Positions 24,480-36,210 of a stretch of DNA of 64,000 nucleotides are shown in pieces. The stretch is from Daucus carota subsp. sativus (lineage: Eukaryota > Streptophyta > Magnoliopsida > Apiales > Apiaceae): positions 45,568,689-45,632,688 of the forward strand of contig NC_030381.2 of assembly GCF_001625215.2 (NCBI RefSeq), written 5' to 3'. The position numbers were made by a program, and so were the translations under genes. How positions within the stretch are numbered: the first letter of the stretch is position 1; every line of letters starts with the position of its first letter. The notes beneath the pieces were generated by a model. That model was given only the letters and a program-made list of their open reading frames with translations, did no database searches and had not been told where the DNA came from.

Positions 24480-24959
24480 GTAATATTTAGTTTGGATCGT
24501 CCGAATTTAAATAAATTAAGCTGGTTAGTTTTGTTTGGCTAACATAGTTTGGATCGCCCGAGTTTAAATAAATTAGATTAAAAAATTGTGTTTGGGTTAG
24601 TTTTGAAAATTTTATATTTAAACTGGTTATAAATATATGGGAGCCCTGTTTTGCAAGTTGTATGATAATTTTCGGTTAACGATAACACTTGATTTATCTT
24701 GAAACACTACTACATGAGAGTTGCTAACACATTCTAATCGAAAACATAGCATAAATGCCATCGCACTTAAAAATTCAAATTTTTGTTGTTGGTCGTATTT
24801 TGTATAAGTGATGATAACGATCGAATGTATTAATAAAACTCGAAGAAAATTTGGAAAGAGAAAAATGGATTCTTATTATCTCAAGCAAAATACATACAAC
24901 GGAAATGAAAGATTAAAATTCATCTGATATCATCTTTTAGAACACAAAACTTATAATCA
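24480..24959. other. Intergenic DNA and 3' flank of NLR2
   Basis: Contains a short direct repeat related to the fold-back element (tttggatcg(t/c)ccgaatttaaataaatta occurs twice, near 24490 and 24550), then AT-rich sequence leading to the NLR2 stop. No gene seen. Confidence 0.4.
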
Positions 24960-27680
24960 TCACTTAGCTCGTTTATATGCAAGAGTGTCTCCTCTTCCAG
25001 CATCCTGGAACAAACGAGCAGCCCGAATAACCTGAGCATGTGCCTCAATCTTTGCCTCCATTTTTAGTTTTTCCTTTCTAGAAATGAGCTCAGTGAAATC
25101 CGGTGTAGGAGGAACACGAATTAGTCGTTCGGGAATCATCAAATTATCACAATCATCTATATAAAGACCTTTGAGACAAGGCATAGCTCCGTCTTCAACA
25201 TGCCAATCTATCAGATCAGGATGCCCTATTAGTTTCAAAAATTGAAGACATGGAAACATATTATCACTGCAGACCATTTTCTCCCCTGTGTACGTCCCCT
25301 CGCCTAAGTCAAGGGCGGTAAGATTTGACAATTTTGCCAAAGTGGGCATCGGATCTTGAGTGAACTTGGTCTTTGATAGTGATAAATTTGTGACAGACTC
25401 CGGTAAAAATCTCAACTCTGATGGATCTTTTATCCGACCTGACAAGCAGACACTCTGGAGATTTTCGCAATATGAAAGCGGTCTAATTGATGGAATCATT
25501 GGATAGTGAGAAAAGTCGAGACTGAAAGTTTCTAGACTTGTTAACTTGGCTATGGACTCCAAACTGTAAGCAGTTCCTCCCGGTACTTGTTCCCCTTTTA
25601 CTGATGTTATAGACAGAGCACGGAGGTCCAACAAATTGACAGTATCAACCTGGATCCAATCTGAATAGTGTATAGTACATATAGTCTGGAGCTTTGTTTG
25701 GTTGCTTTGAATCTTGAAACCCCCCTTAAAGAATCTTATATGTCTCAAATCTTCTAGCTCACAAGTTTCTCTAGGAAATTTGTACCTAGAAAAGTCTGCA
25801 CCCCACAAAGTTTGTAGCTTTTTCAGCTTGCTTATACTTGCTGGAATTGCTACAGGTTCTTCGTGATATAACCCACTGCCCATCAAGCCCAAGAACTTCA
25901 GGCGAACTAAATCCCCTATATTTTTTGGAATCCTTTCTGAATGTTCCACACCCGCCAAGTCGAGCACAATGAGATTCTCAAATCTGGAAAAAATTAACTT
26001 CATTTCTTTAATTGTAAGTTCATCACTTTCTTTCATTACTGATAGTGAACAGACCTTTAGATCATCAGAACAAGACCCGGGTAGTTCTAAATAATCACCG
26101 GTTCCATTGTAAATGGCCTGCCTTCGGTGTCCACGAATGGAATTTGGATGCTTTTTACTAGAGTCAAAAACTCCCAAAAACTTGTCCGCGGAGGCCTTTT
26201 GGATAGCAAGATCACGCACAACATCATGTACCCGGCACTTGGCAACTTGTCCATCAAATTTAAATGTTGCTATGAGAATCATATTGCGATTAATTAACTC
26301 ATTCACATATTCCTCAGCCACATCCTCCGTCACTAGCCCATCTCCTTTGTCAGTTATGAATTCCTCTGCAATCCATAACAGTTTTAACTTTTCAACACCA
26401 AAAGTATAGTCTTCTGGGAACCTTGCAAGGTACAAAAAACAATCTCTCATCTGTGGAGACAACTCATTGTAGCTCAAGCTTAGTATCTCATCAATCTCCG
26501 CTGACTCGCCCTTCAACTGTCTCCAAAGATCGTTCTTCACCTTTGACCAATCCTGGTAGCTCTTCTTGTGGAATAACAGCCCACCAAGTGCCGCAATTGC
26601 CAGTGGTAAACCTCGACATCTACCCACCATTTCCCTTCCTAATTTGTCCAGATTTGGTGTTTGTTTTGCTGTCTTACAGAACAACTGCCAGCTCTCATCT
26701 TCATTCAGAAAACGGAGTTTGTGGACAACACATCTGTCATCTACTCTCTCAGCAACTTTCTTATATCGCGTGGTTATAATAACAACACTACCATCGCTTT
26801 TGTCTAGAAAAGCACTTTTAATCTTTTTCCAGACTTTGATATCCCATATATCATCAATCACGGCCAAAAACCCATCTCCCTCTTGCAGCAAATTTAGTAG
26901 GTGCTGCAACAAGTCTGCCTCATCCATTTTATCCAAATAAACCAATCCATCTAGTGTGTGCTTCATGAAAGACTTTATTATCTTCCTCAAAACATCTTCA
27001 GTTTTATAATCCTCCGAAACACAAACCCAAGCACGACTCTTAAAATGGCTCAACTCACTACTGTGATACAATTTACTGGCAAGTGTTGTCTTGCCCAAAC
27101 CCCCCATCCCATGAATGGAAACATACTTCAGCGCGGGATCCTTTCTAGTAAGTTCAGCCAACAAACTCCGAACATCATCCTCAAAACCAACCACATCAAC
27201 CTTGTTTTCAACAGCAGTTGCTCTCAGCAAAGCTCTCTTTCTTTGTCGCACATTCGCAGTGTCTAAGATATTCCCTATACCATACTCTGCTCGCCTGTTC
27301 TTGATCTCACTGACTCTTTGCTTCACTGACTCGATCTCCTTGCCGATATCATAAAGCTGAGCTTCTTTCGTGCAGATGCAAGTAGACCTCCGCAGACAAT
27401 CCAGAACACCTTGCCTAGGAGCTGAATGCTTCTTTTGGTGGTCGCTAAACCTCTCCAAGATTATCACAGCATCCTGCGCAACTTCTTTGACGTTATTTAT
27501 CCAGATGCGGATCAGTTCCTCGTGTTGCCTTGATTCTGCATATCTTGCAGAAGATTGGAGGTAAACTAATTCATCTTTTAGCCACTGCACACCATCTTTT
27601 ACTCCTACCCTGATGTTGATTTCTTGGGTCAGAAAATCACCAAGTTTTTCAATTGCAGTGGATACAATTGCATCAACCAT
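24960..27680 (-). CDS. CC-NB-ARC-LRR disease-resistance protein (NLR2), intact
   Basis: A single-exon gene of 906 residues. I place the start at 27680 (MVDAIVSTAIEKL), not at an in-frame upstream ATG at 27719, because NLR1 has the same start and carries a stop just upstream. Layout: Rx-type coiled coil (1-140), P-loop GMGGLGKTT (191-199), kinase-2 FLAVIDDIWD (271-280), RNBS-B VVIITTRY, GLPLA (357-361), RNBS-D CFLYLARFPEDY (414-425), MHD-like VHD (484-486), then LRRs to the C-terminus, ending in a short basic tail. This is the RPP8/RPP13-like class of intracellular immune receptors, which act as ATP/ADP switches in effector-triggered immunity. The MHD position reads VHD, a common variant. It is the closest relative of the broken NLR1 and of the relic at 4367. 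Confidence 0.95.
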   Translation of the reverse strand: MVDAIVSTAIEKLGDFLTQEINIRVGVKDGVQWLKDELVYLQSSARYAESRQHEELIRIWINNVKEVAQDAVIILERFSDHQKKHSAPRQGVLDCLRRSTCICTKEAQLYDIGKEIESVKQRVSEIKNRRAEYGIGNILDTANVRQRKRALLRATAVENKVDVVGFEDDVRSLLAELTRKDPALKYVSIHGMGGLGKTTLASKLYHSSELSHFKSRAWVCVSEDYKTEDVLRKIIKSFMKHTLDGLVYLDKMDEADLLQHLLNLLQEGDGFLAVIDDIWDIKVWKKIKSAFLDKSDGSVVIITTRYKKVAERVDDRCVVHKLRFLNEDESWQLFCKTAKQTPNLDKLGREMVGRCRGLPLAIAALGGLLFHKKSYQDWSKVKNDLWRQLKGESAEIDEILSLSYNELSPQMRDCFLYLARFPEDYTFGVEKLKLLWIAEEFITDKGDGLVTEDVAEEYVNELINRNMILIATFKFDGQVAKCRVHDVVRDLAIQKASADKFLGVFDSSKKHPNSIRGHRRQAIYNGTGDYLELPGSCSDDLKVCSLSVMKESDELTIKEMKLIFSRFENLIVLDLAGVEHSERIPKNIGDLVRLKFLGLMGSGLYHEEPVAIPASISKLKKLQTLWGADFSRYKFPRETCELEDLRHIRFFKGGFKIQSNQTKLQTICTIHYSDWIQVDTVNLLDLRALSITSVKGEQVPGGTAYSLESIAKLTSLETFSLDFSHYPMIPSIRPLSYCENLQSVCLSGRIKDPSELRFLPESVTNLSLSKTKFTQDPMPTLAKLSNLTALDLGEGTYTGEKMVCSDNMFPCLQFLKLIGHPDLIDWHVEDGAMPCLKGLYIDDCDNLMIPERLIRVPPTPDFTELISRKEKLKMEAKIEAHAQVIRAARLFQDAGRGDTLAYKRAK

Positions 27681-28957
27681 TCTTCGATCTAAGAGGTATT
27701 TGCTAAGTAAAATCAACACAACAACAGATGCTATTTTATTTTTTTTTCAACTGAGTCTGATAAATTGATAAAGGTATGAAAAGGAATAAAGAAAACCTTA
27801 CCAATCAAAGGCAAAGAATACCCCTTTTTTCAAGCGAGTGTTTTGATCAACTAAGGCTCCACATCTGTATTATTTTCTTGCAGTAGTATACTTTCATAGA
27901 GTTACTTCATTCTTTCAAATGGCCCGAGACAGATTTACAGGTCAGTGAGCGGTAAAAACACAAGGGTCCACATCCTTGCCCACATAGTTCTTGACCGTCT
28001 GATAATCATTATAACAAAAGTTTAATACATCGCATGTTTCTTTCAACATTTTAAATTCTATTCAATTAATTTTAGTATAGAACCTTTAAATTGAAATTTA
28101 ACGATAATAAAACTTTTTGTTATATAATATATATAAAAATATTATATAATAATGACAATTATATACTAATCACTATATATTAGAATAATCAAATTCTCTC
28201 AATTACCTTTCTAAAAATGAAAAATTTAACATTAACAAGTTCTTCCTTTAAAACTACAGGTTAACAACACGTGCATGTCTCTTATGTGTTGCATCATTAA
28301 ATAATTTCAAATATAACATCATGTGATTTCACATATTAATTAATTATTTTAATATTATTTTTTTGTTAGTTAGAAGTATAAAATTTATGAGTATTATTTG
28401 ACGGTAGTAGTGAACTTGTTCAAAAATTCGAAGAAGATAATCTTGAAAAAATTTTAAATGGAGGATTCTAAAAATGTGAGTACTCTATGGGTCAAAAGGT
28501 GAAACTTTTTAAAGATGACAGAAAAAAGGTGCATGAGTCGCATTATAAAAGCCAGATGGGGTCTCAAATGTTTGTTAGACCAACAAGGCCGGATATCTTA
28601 TATGAAATGTTTGGTTCGATTTAAAAAAAAAAAAACTGTATTTCAATTTTCGGTTTTTTCTGAAACCGAACCGACCCAATACTTTTATGCCTAATTGACA
28701 GTATGTCCGAAAGTCCTACGCGGCAACAGATAAACCACAAACGTTCAGTGTATGTTAATTAAAATTAACATGCAAATAATATTAGTCGGCAAACATATAT
28801 GACTGGAAGTAAGAAATTACAAACATAAAACACATGATTAGCTATTCACATCGCACCACAAGGCTCCGATGGATTATTTTAATGCAAATACAAAACGAGA
28901 ATCGCAGGTGCAAGATGGTGCCGAAGACATCATTCTGGGAAATCTAGTAATATATGC
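27681..28957. other. NLR2 upstream region and intergenic DNA
   Basis: Holds the NLR2 promoter/leader and AT-rich spacer between two minus-strand genes. No supportable gene, inverted repeat or element was seen. Confidence 0.4.
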
Positions 28958-30830
28958 TCAATAGGGCGCTGCTGAATCGATTATGTTCTGAATGGTCATG
29001 AGAGCCTGAATGGCAATCTGAATCTGGAGACTAAGTGCTCCAGAGATGGGGCCGATTGGATCCGCGAGAGCCTCCTCCCTGGCGTCCTCAGCTGCCGTGG
29101 GCACTGGCTTGCCTTGCTCATATGATTCCGATTGTTTCTTGTATTCTTCCATACGTCGAGTTGCGTACATTGGCGGTGTCGTGGTTAACGCATCACCCTT
29201 AGCAGCATGACGTTGACGTTCGTGGGAGAGCTCGGCAGCTAGTGCATAAGCGCGACCTCTCTTTTTGTAGGTTTCGGGTGACTGCAAGAATATCAAGAAC
29301 TGTAGGAGCTCTGCTTTTAGAGCTTCGATCAAGGTGTTCACTCCGTCGATCTCGACATCCTCGAGCATGTTCTGGGCTTCGACAATCTTGTTTTTGGCAG
29401 CGTCGTAGAGTTCTTTATCAGCCAAGATTCTGGCTTCCTTCATCATCTGTGCAGTCTCGATACGGCTGGCTTCAACTGTTACCTCCTCCTTTTGAACTGG
29501 AGTGGATTTTCCTATACGCTTTATGCTTGCGAAAATAGGAGGGGATTTTAGTTCTTTCGTCTTGGTACTATTCCTACACACATAAACATCGATATGAAGT
29601 AATATCAGAACAATTGAGGAATTCATATAACATATAAAACTTTAGATTTTCTAGCAAATTATGAAATCTTACAGGTACTTGTAACTGATTTGTAGAACTT
29701 GTGAGGACACCTCCTTGTCCACCTTAGGGAGAACAAGGTCGACAATAATTTTTCGCGTTTCTTTGTCGTACAAATTACCAAAATCAACGGTTACAGCAGG
29801 CTCGACAGTGGTGTTCCCGGATTGTGCATAGTCACCTGCAGACACACTCTCGACTTTGGATTTGTTTTCGGGCGAGATGACTAGTTTCAAATCCTCGACA
29901 GCCAAAGTCAGAAGCCCGGCCAAACACTGAGCAAATGCAACACCCAAACCATCTGTCTTCGGAACATCAGAAAATGTTCCTCCCTTGCTGTTTTTCGCGA
30001 TACCATTTAGCACCTATTCAACAAATTAAATCATGCACCAAAGTCAGTACACAAAAGTTAACAAGTTGATCATAACTTCAATAAAAGATAAATGATATAA
30101 TTAGCGGCTACTTACATCGGCCATTTTCTTAGGATCTCCTTTAGTATTGGTCGCGGTGCCAAAACCAAATGTGTACACGGGCACACTCCCAATTTCAACC
30201 TCCCTAGGATCTCCTCCTTCGTTCTGCTCACCATCCGACATAAGCATTATGCCGACTGAACGCCCATCCTTGTGTCTGCGTCCCTCGAGCACTTCTAAGG
30301 CCATCCGAAGGCCATCCGTGATGTTTGTCCCCCTCTCTGTTCTCAACTGCGTTACAAGATCTATGATTTCCTCTTGAGAAGTCTCGTTCACCACTCGCAA
30401 TCCGCATAGCTTGTGGGCTTCACCGCAGAATGTGACAATGGACAAACGATCAATAGGGCTAAGTTTCTTGATCAGGAATTGCATTGCTTTTTTCAGCTTC
30501 TCCAACCTATCTCCCTTCATGCTGCGACTGACATCCAAGACGGTGACAAGATCGAGGCCGAGTCTCTCTTTGCTGTTCCCTAGCCCAGTCAGCTCCAGCA
30601 GAACCCTCAAATTGTTCTCGTCCACTGGCGCTGTTGCTGAGTTAATGATCTTCAACTTTGCTTTTCCCACTGTAAACTCATCTTCTCCTATAATTTACAT
30701 ACACAATATTTATTTAAATGCTGATAAAGTTGATGACAGAAAGATAACTAAAAAAATTCTAAAATTGCAAAACTGAACCTGCGGGGACATTGAGGGTTCC
30801 GGGGATTTTTTCATCATCATTGAAAGACAT
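28958..30830 (-). CDS. von Willebrand factor A domain protein, WAV3-like but without a RING
   Basis: Four exons, minus strand: 30779-30830, 30116-30687, 29673-30013, 28958-29573 (1,581 nt, 526 residues). All junctions are GT-AG and in frame. The first exon encodes only MSFNDDEKIPGTLNVPA. The vWA domain carries the metal-site motif DVSRS (D69, S71, S73), a later RGTNITDG segment and MSDGEQ. A Vwaint-like region and a Lys/Glu-rich C-terminus follow. Plant relatives with this vWA-Vwaint order (WAV3/EDA40-type, from memory) begin with a RING-H2 domain and act as ubiquitin ligases; none is encoded here, so ligase function should not be assumed. The usual DVSGS reads DVSRS. Localisation is probably cytosolic, since there is no signal peptide. 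Confidence 0.88.
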
Positions 30831-30919
30831 CTTGACAAGGAAATTTAAAATGCACTGATAGAAATCACTCAAGTTTTAAGTACTGAAGATGATTGTATCT
30901 CTGCTCTTTCAGTATTGCA

Positions 30920-30928
30920 CTATATATA
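30920..30928 (-). promoter_or_regulatory. Probable TATA box of the vWA gene
   Basis: The CTATATATAG word on the minus strand lies about 90 bases upstream of the ATG at 30830, a usual TATA position allowing for a 50-60 base leader. Inferred from consensus and spacing only. Confidence 0.5.
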
Positions 30929-31207
30929 GGCCTATAATAGTACACACAAACTCAGGATAGCTAGGTAATGTATATATATTGACTTACTAAAAAATGGTCT
31001 TTATATGACCTCCGGATTAAAACCAATATTTGGTAGATTTAAACAAATATGTAAAATTTGATTAATGAAGACAGAACCTTAGTTGTTACTTTCAATTTAC
31101 TCGCATGCTTTCTATCGGAATTATTTTGACGTACGAGTTAAAAAGAAGCTAACGGACAACATTTGAGTTGTTGAGCTTCTTGTTTACATCTTGCACATGA
31201 TAAATTA

Positions 31208-31589
31208 GAGCATCTCCAAGAGACTCTTCATTTAGGCTCTTAACTTGAGATTTGAGGAGGGGGAACCAAAATGTTGCTCCAAGAGACTCTTAAGTGGCTC
31301 TTAAATCTTAAGAGCCTCTTGTTTCTCTCTCCTCTCTCCTCAAAGTTAAGAGCCACCACATGGCTCCTAACTTATTTTTTCACAATAAAAAAATCCTTCC
31401 CTCCAATCAACCTCCATCTTTCTCTCTCTTTTGTTATAGTGGAGCCCAATATATGAATAAAATATGAAATAGAGAAGAGATGTAGAGAGTATTGTTGGAG
31501 TTTACACTCTTAATTTTGTCTTAAATTACTAAGAGCTACATTTTTTATATCATATTTAGGAGCCAACAAGGAGGCTCTTGGAGATGCTC
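31208..31589. mobile_element. PIF/Harbinger-like MITE, second copy of the NLR1 family
   Basis: A 382-bp element with GAGCATCTCCAAGAG...CTCTTGGAGATGCTC ends, flanked by TTA at 31205-31207 and 31590-31592. Its sequence matches the reverse complement of the element at 6589-6971 along its length (for example ctcttcatttaggctc near the left end). It sits between the vWA gene and beta-propeller gene B, in neither coding region. Confidence 0.92.
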
Positions 31590-32639
31590 TTAGTTCCCTT
31601 CTTTCTTCTCCGTAGACGTGGAAATCTAATAGCTTAAACAAATCTAATGGTTTCACTGCGTGTGGAGACGAATGTAAATGACATCATTATTTGGGCTTCT
31701 TGTAAGATAAACCAGTTCTCTTTTTCTCTTCTCATCTAATCTTGGGTTCATTTGGATGAAATCAAAGAAAATGTAATGAATTTTATACTCTATTTTGAGA
31801 TTAATAAGTAAATATCTATAATTGTCATTCTTTTGATAATTCTATTATAACTGGTTGAACGATAATTCTAGTCCACGTATTTTGAAAGCAATGATTATTC
31901 AACTTCTGCGTCATGTTAGCTAACATGGATGTCATAAAAAATTTTGACTCACACATATTTAGTCATTATTGTCTCATATCTTCTTCTTTCTCTATAAAAA
32001 TTTTATATAATTTTCATTTCATTCTACCATCATTCCATTTTGTCCAAGTAAAAACATCTAATAGTTTAATGCCTACCTGCAGGTTGAGTGGCTTATTTAG
32101 CTAGGTTTATTAGGAAAATAAATACAATTATATTATATATTAATTTTGCAGGCACCTGCATTATTGTTAGATGATACACCTGCAACCATTAATACAAATT
32201 GCACTGTTACAGGAATAGTCTTTTGCGTCGCTTCTGTTACATCTCTTATATAACAAAATGACGCGTATAACTAATATCATTGTGTTTGTCAATTGGTTGT
32301 CGTTGCGTATTCTTTATGATAAACATCAGTTTGCTAGTCTGCACATGAAAACTAGTATCTCATTAAATAAGAAGTTAAACATAGAATGACAAAAATTAAG
32401 TTGTTAGAATGATAAGATTGATTATGCATGATGAGACAGAACTTGGGTTGTTATATTCACAACGTCACATAGAAACTATTCAGCGTCACCCCAGATGTAT
32501 CAGATGAGAAAAACTGAGCTAAGCACCCAGCAAGCCTTTATAAGATGATGAGTTCTCCTGGTTCAGCTCCTGCAACTTCACTTCTGAGAGTCTCTCCTAC
32601 TTATAATTATATCAAACAGAAAAAACAAAAACCAAAAAA
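31590..32639. other. Upstream region of beta-propeller gene B
   Basis: Intergenic, AT-rich, without coding potential. A TATA-like TTTATAAG at about 32537-32544 lies roughly 100 bases before the ATG of the next gene and is a plausible core promoter. It shares no obvious similarity with the upstream region of copy A. Confidence 0.4.
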
Positions 32640-35435
32640 ATGGGAGAGAAGAGAGGGAGCATTGCCTTCTTCACAACCTATCGCCCACCCGTGGCTCTGG
32701 ACATCTATTCCTGTCCTTTGCCTCCCAAGTCACCGCACGAAGAACTTAGCATGACCGACGGAGATTCTTTCAATTACGATGGTCATTCCATTCCACCCGC
32801 GGCTCTTAAACTCATTATCAAGCGTCCAAAGCTGATTCCCGAAGGAATCAAGGATGCCGATGTAGACAATGGCAGTGTCTCGGGTATAGTGTTTGTTTCC
32901 GAACGAGATGACCTGGAAACTCTTCAAATTGCTATTCGGATTTCTGCATCTCGTAAAGTTACTACGAAGGTGTTCAGTTTCGAGGATGTTTATCCTCGAT
33001 CAGACGGCGTTCGCATGGAAGACAGCCCTTGCGTAGCTGGTGCTAGACGTGATATTCTCGTCTATATTTCAACCAAGGAGCCTGCTCCCCGTCGTCGTCA
33101 ACCCTGGACCGTTGTTTACAAAACCAATCTCAGGACCGGAGAAACTGGCCGACTTACACCATCATGTAAGCTTAATTTGATTTGGAAAATTCTTGATACA
33201 CGAAATTGTATACAAGAACTTCCACAGAATGATTATGTGTTGATTTTTAATTGGAATGAACCGTTGTATATGCATTAATATATAGCACCAATTCAAACAT
33301 TTTACCTCAATTGTCATGTCATTTGTGTAAAATTTGTATTCAATTTCGTGCATATAATCGAGATTTTAGGCGCAATAAAATTTTGAAGCACAACTCTGAA
33401 TTCTCACTAATTTGCAGTGCAAGCTGATTTAAGTCCGTCGGTGTCACCGTCTGGAAAGAGGATAGCCGTAGCGTCGTACCAGAGGAAGGCCGGTTGGGCT
33501 GGGGAGATCCAAGATTTGCAAACCTCTATTTTTGTGATGAATGTAGAGAAGCCCTTTAAACGAAGATTAATTGTGGAGATTGGTGGCTGGCCGACATGGG
33601 GAAGTGAAAGTGTCCTATTTTTTCACCGGAAGGTTGATAATTTTTGGGCAGTTTTCCGTGTTGAATTTGGTGACTCATACATTTCAGAACCCATTCGTGT
33701 AACTCCAGACGAATCAAATGCCATGACCCCTCTAGCCATCGATTCTACCACTGTGGCTGTGTCCATGATTCGTGATTTGGCAAAATTCGGTATTGACCGC
33801 ACACCAGACCACTACCGTCACATTATAGTATTTGATTCGAAAACTAAGAAACCAGTGATGGATGTCACTCAAGTAACGAAACCTCTAGCAGATCATTTCA
33901 ACCCCTTCTTGATAATGGATGCTAAAACTAATACCAAGCGCATCGGATATCATCGTGTCAACACTGGCCTTGTTAAGGTACAAATATGAATACAACCTCT
34001 CGTATAAGTTATTAGTTATTTGTCTAAGCCATTCTTTATTTGGTATACGAAAATAATACTTGTTACATCTGAACAACAGCCTGGAGAAAATATAGAAAGA
34101 CAGTTCCGTAAGATCGAGTCCCCGGTTCCTGATGTAGGACTGTTCAGGTTGTCCGGAGCATTTCCAACATTTTCCAACGATGGCCAGAAGGTTGCATTCG
34201 TAGACAATGAGTTCAAGTCTGTCTGGGTCGCTGATGACAAAGGCTTGCGGATGGTTTTTGAGGTACACATATTGTAGCTCTATGGATTATTAACGTCTCT
34301 AAATTGCAATTTAATCATATCTCTATGGCTTTTTCTCTGTGTAGATGGATTCAGCGGACAAAATCTTTTCTCCCGTGTGGAACCAGAACAAGGATTTGGA
34401 CATCCTGTACGTATGTGTCGGACCGGCTTTTTCTGCTGACAAATTGTTAGAAATACATCGTATCCCAAACGCTTCAAAAGCAAGACAACATACTCAATGC
34501 CTCACAGATGGTTTCAATAATGCTTTCCCTTCCTCTAATCCTGAGGGTACCACCCGAATTCTTGCTTTTATCATTCGTTACATAATTTTCATAGGCATTA
34601 CTGTATTTATAACTCTGTATTGTTAAAAAATATAGTAGTGTAGTAGTAATAACAAAACTTTTTGAAGTCTACCAAGTTTATATGGATCGATCTGTTGAAA
34701 TTGGCTGCAGGTACCAAATTGGTTTTTCGATCAACAAGAGATCATCCTATTGATTCTAGTCTTCCTGCCACAGAAAGGAATGATTTCAAGAATCTATACA
34801 TAATGGAGGATGCAGAGGAAGGAGATTTTGGTGAAGGGAAAATTACGAGGCTGACAGAAGGGGATTGGGTTGACACGCATTGCCAATGGTCCCCGAGTGG
34901 AGAGTGGATTGTATTTTCTTCCACTCGCGACAAGCCCAAAACTGCGCCACTCAAGGACAATAAGCTTGATTCAGGGTATTTTGCGGTGTATCTAGTGAAC
35001 CCCAAGCATAAGGACGTGGTGGTAAGAGTTTTTGGAAGCGCAGATGATCTTGCAGGGCATGTGAATCACCCATTCTTCAGTCCAGATGGAAGGAGCATTG
35101 TTGTCACCGCGGATCTTGCTGGTATTTCTGTCGATCCCATCTCATTGCCTCTTGTGGAGCACTCAGCGAGGGCCTATGGAGATATTTTCAGTGTGGACAT
35201 CGACAAGGATGACATTAAGAAGAACGAGAATGTGAAGGCTTTTAAACGCATCACACACACTAGATATGAGAATTCGACGGCTACTTGGACAATGTTCTCA
35301 AAGGATGACCCGAATGCTTCATGGAATCTGCAATTCAGCGAAGAATACACTCCAGCTTGTCCTCATGCACCGGCTAGTGGAGCTGAAAGTTGGCACATGA
35401 GTGGCCACCTCTGCATCCCAAAACGTTGTTGCTGA
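32640..35435 (+). CDS. DPP6-N-terminal/TolB-like WD40-type beta-propeller protein, copy B
   Basis: Five exons: 32640-33165, 33418-33977, 34080-34262, 34345-34546, 34711-35435 (2,196 nt, 731 residues). Intron number, positions and phases match copy A at 1149, and exons 2 to 4 have identical lengths (560, 183, 202). Shared blade motifs include SPSGKRIAV, FSNDGQKVAF, SPSGEWIVF and SPDGRSIVV. The proteins start almost identically (MGEKRGSIAFFTTYRPPVAL) and end with a Cys-containing tail (copy A KC, copy B CC). There is no signal peptide or protease triad. The copies arose by duplication; the NLR cluster, transposons and vWA gene now lie between them. Function is unknown; ligand or protein binding by the propeller is inference. 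Confidence 0.9.
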
Positions 35436-36210
35436 TTGCGCGCATGCCTTTTTTCTCAATCTCCTGCAGTTTCATCCAGTACTTGAATAATTTTCCAGTT
35501 TCATGTTTAACTAATTCGAATAATATGTAATGCAATCTCGATGTAATAGCTACCTCTAACCTCTATACATGTTTCATTTCTGTAATTTGGAGTTTGTTAC
35601 AATATCATGTATGCAATATTAATTACACTTTGTTATTATCAGGAAATACCTCAGTGCTGGTGAATCTGCTGTAAGGAAATTAAATACAACACAGTATTTG
35701 AGATTAGAGTGAGTAAAAACTTGTATTCATCTTTTCAGACGCGCAGGAGAAACATTTTGGGTATCAGCCTTCTTACTTTTACAGCGGAGGTGCTCAAGGG
35801 GCCAACCGCCGGTCTAGCATTTGTCTTTTTACACGTAATTTTCCTTTATCCTGAAAATAATTGTCGGTTTGTCTTTTTACACATAATTTGATATGAAAAA
35901 ACATATTTCTATACATTATTTTTCAAATTTTCCTTTTCTGAATAAATATTAATATTAAAATTTTACTCAGAGAAAAGAAATTTGAAAAATAATATGTAGA
36001 AATATGTTTTTTCACCTCATATTATGTAAAAAATCGAAACCACTATTATTTTGAAATAAAGAGAGTAAAATGGGATTTCGAAGAATCTCATATTTTGACC
36101 AAGCAATTATCTGATTAATTATTTAAAGATGATCCATTTAATGATAAGGACCTACAACAAACAGTATTGTCTAAGCTTACAACCATCCCTCAATAGCTAC
36201 CGACTTCAAC
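35436..36210. other. Intergenic DNA
   Basis: 3' flank of the propeller gene and upstream region of the dioxygenase. At 35870-36015 the words aaaaacatatttctatac and gtagaaatatgttttttcac form a short imperfect inverted repeat, possibly a small MITE remnant. No gene seen. Confidence 0.4.

Noticed and set aside
27680-27719. Upstream in-frame ATG of NLR2
   Set aside because: NLR1 has a stop in the equivalent upstream sequence and both genes share MVDAIVS as the conserved start.
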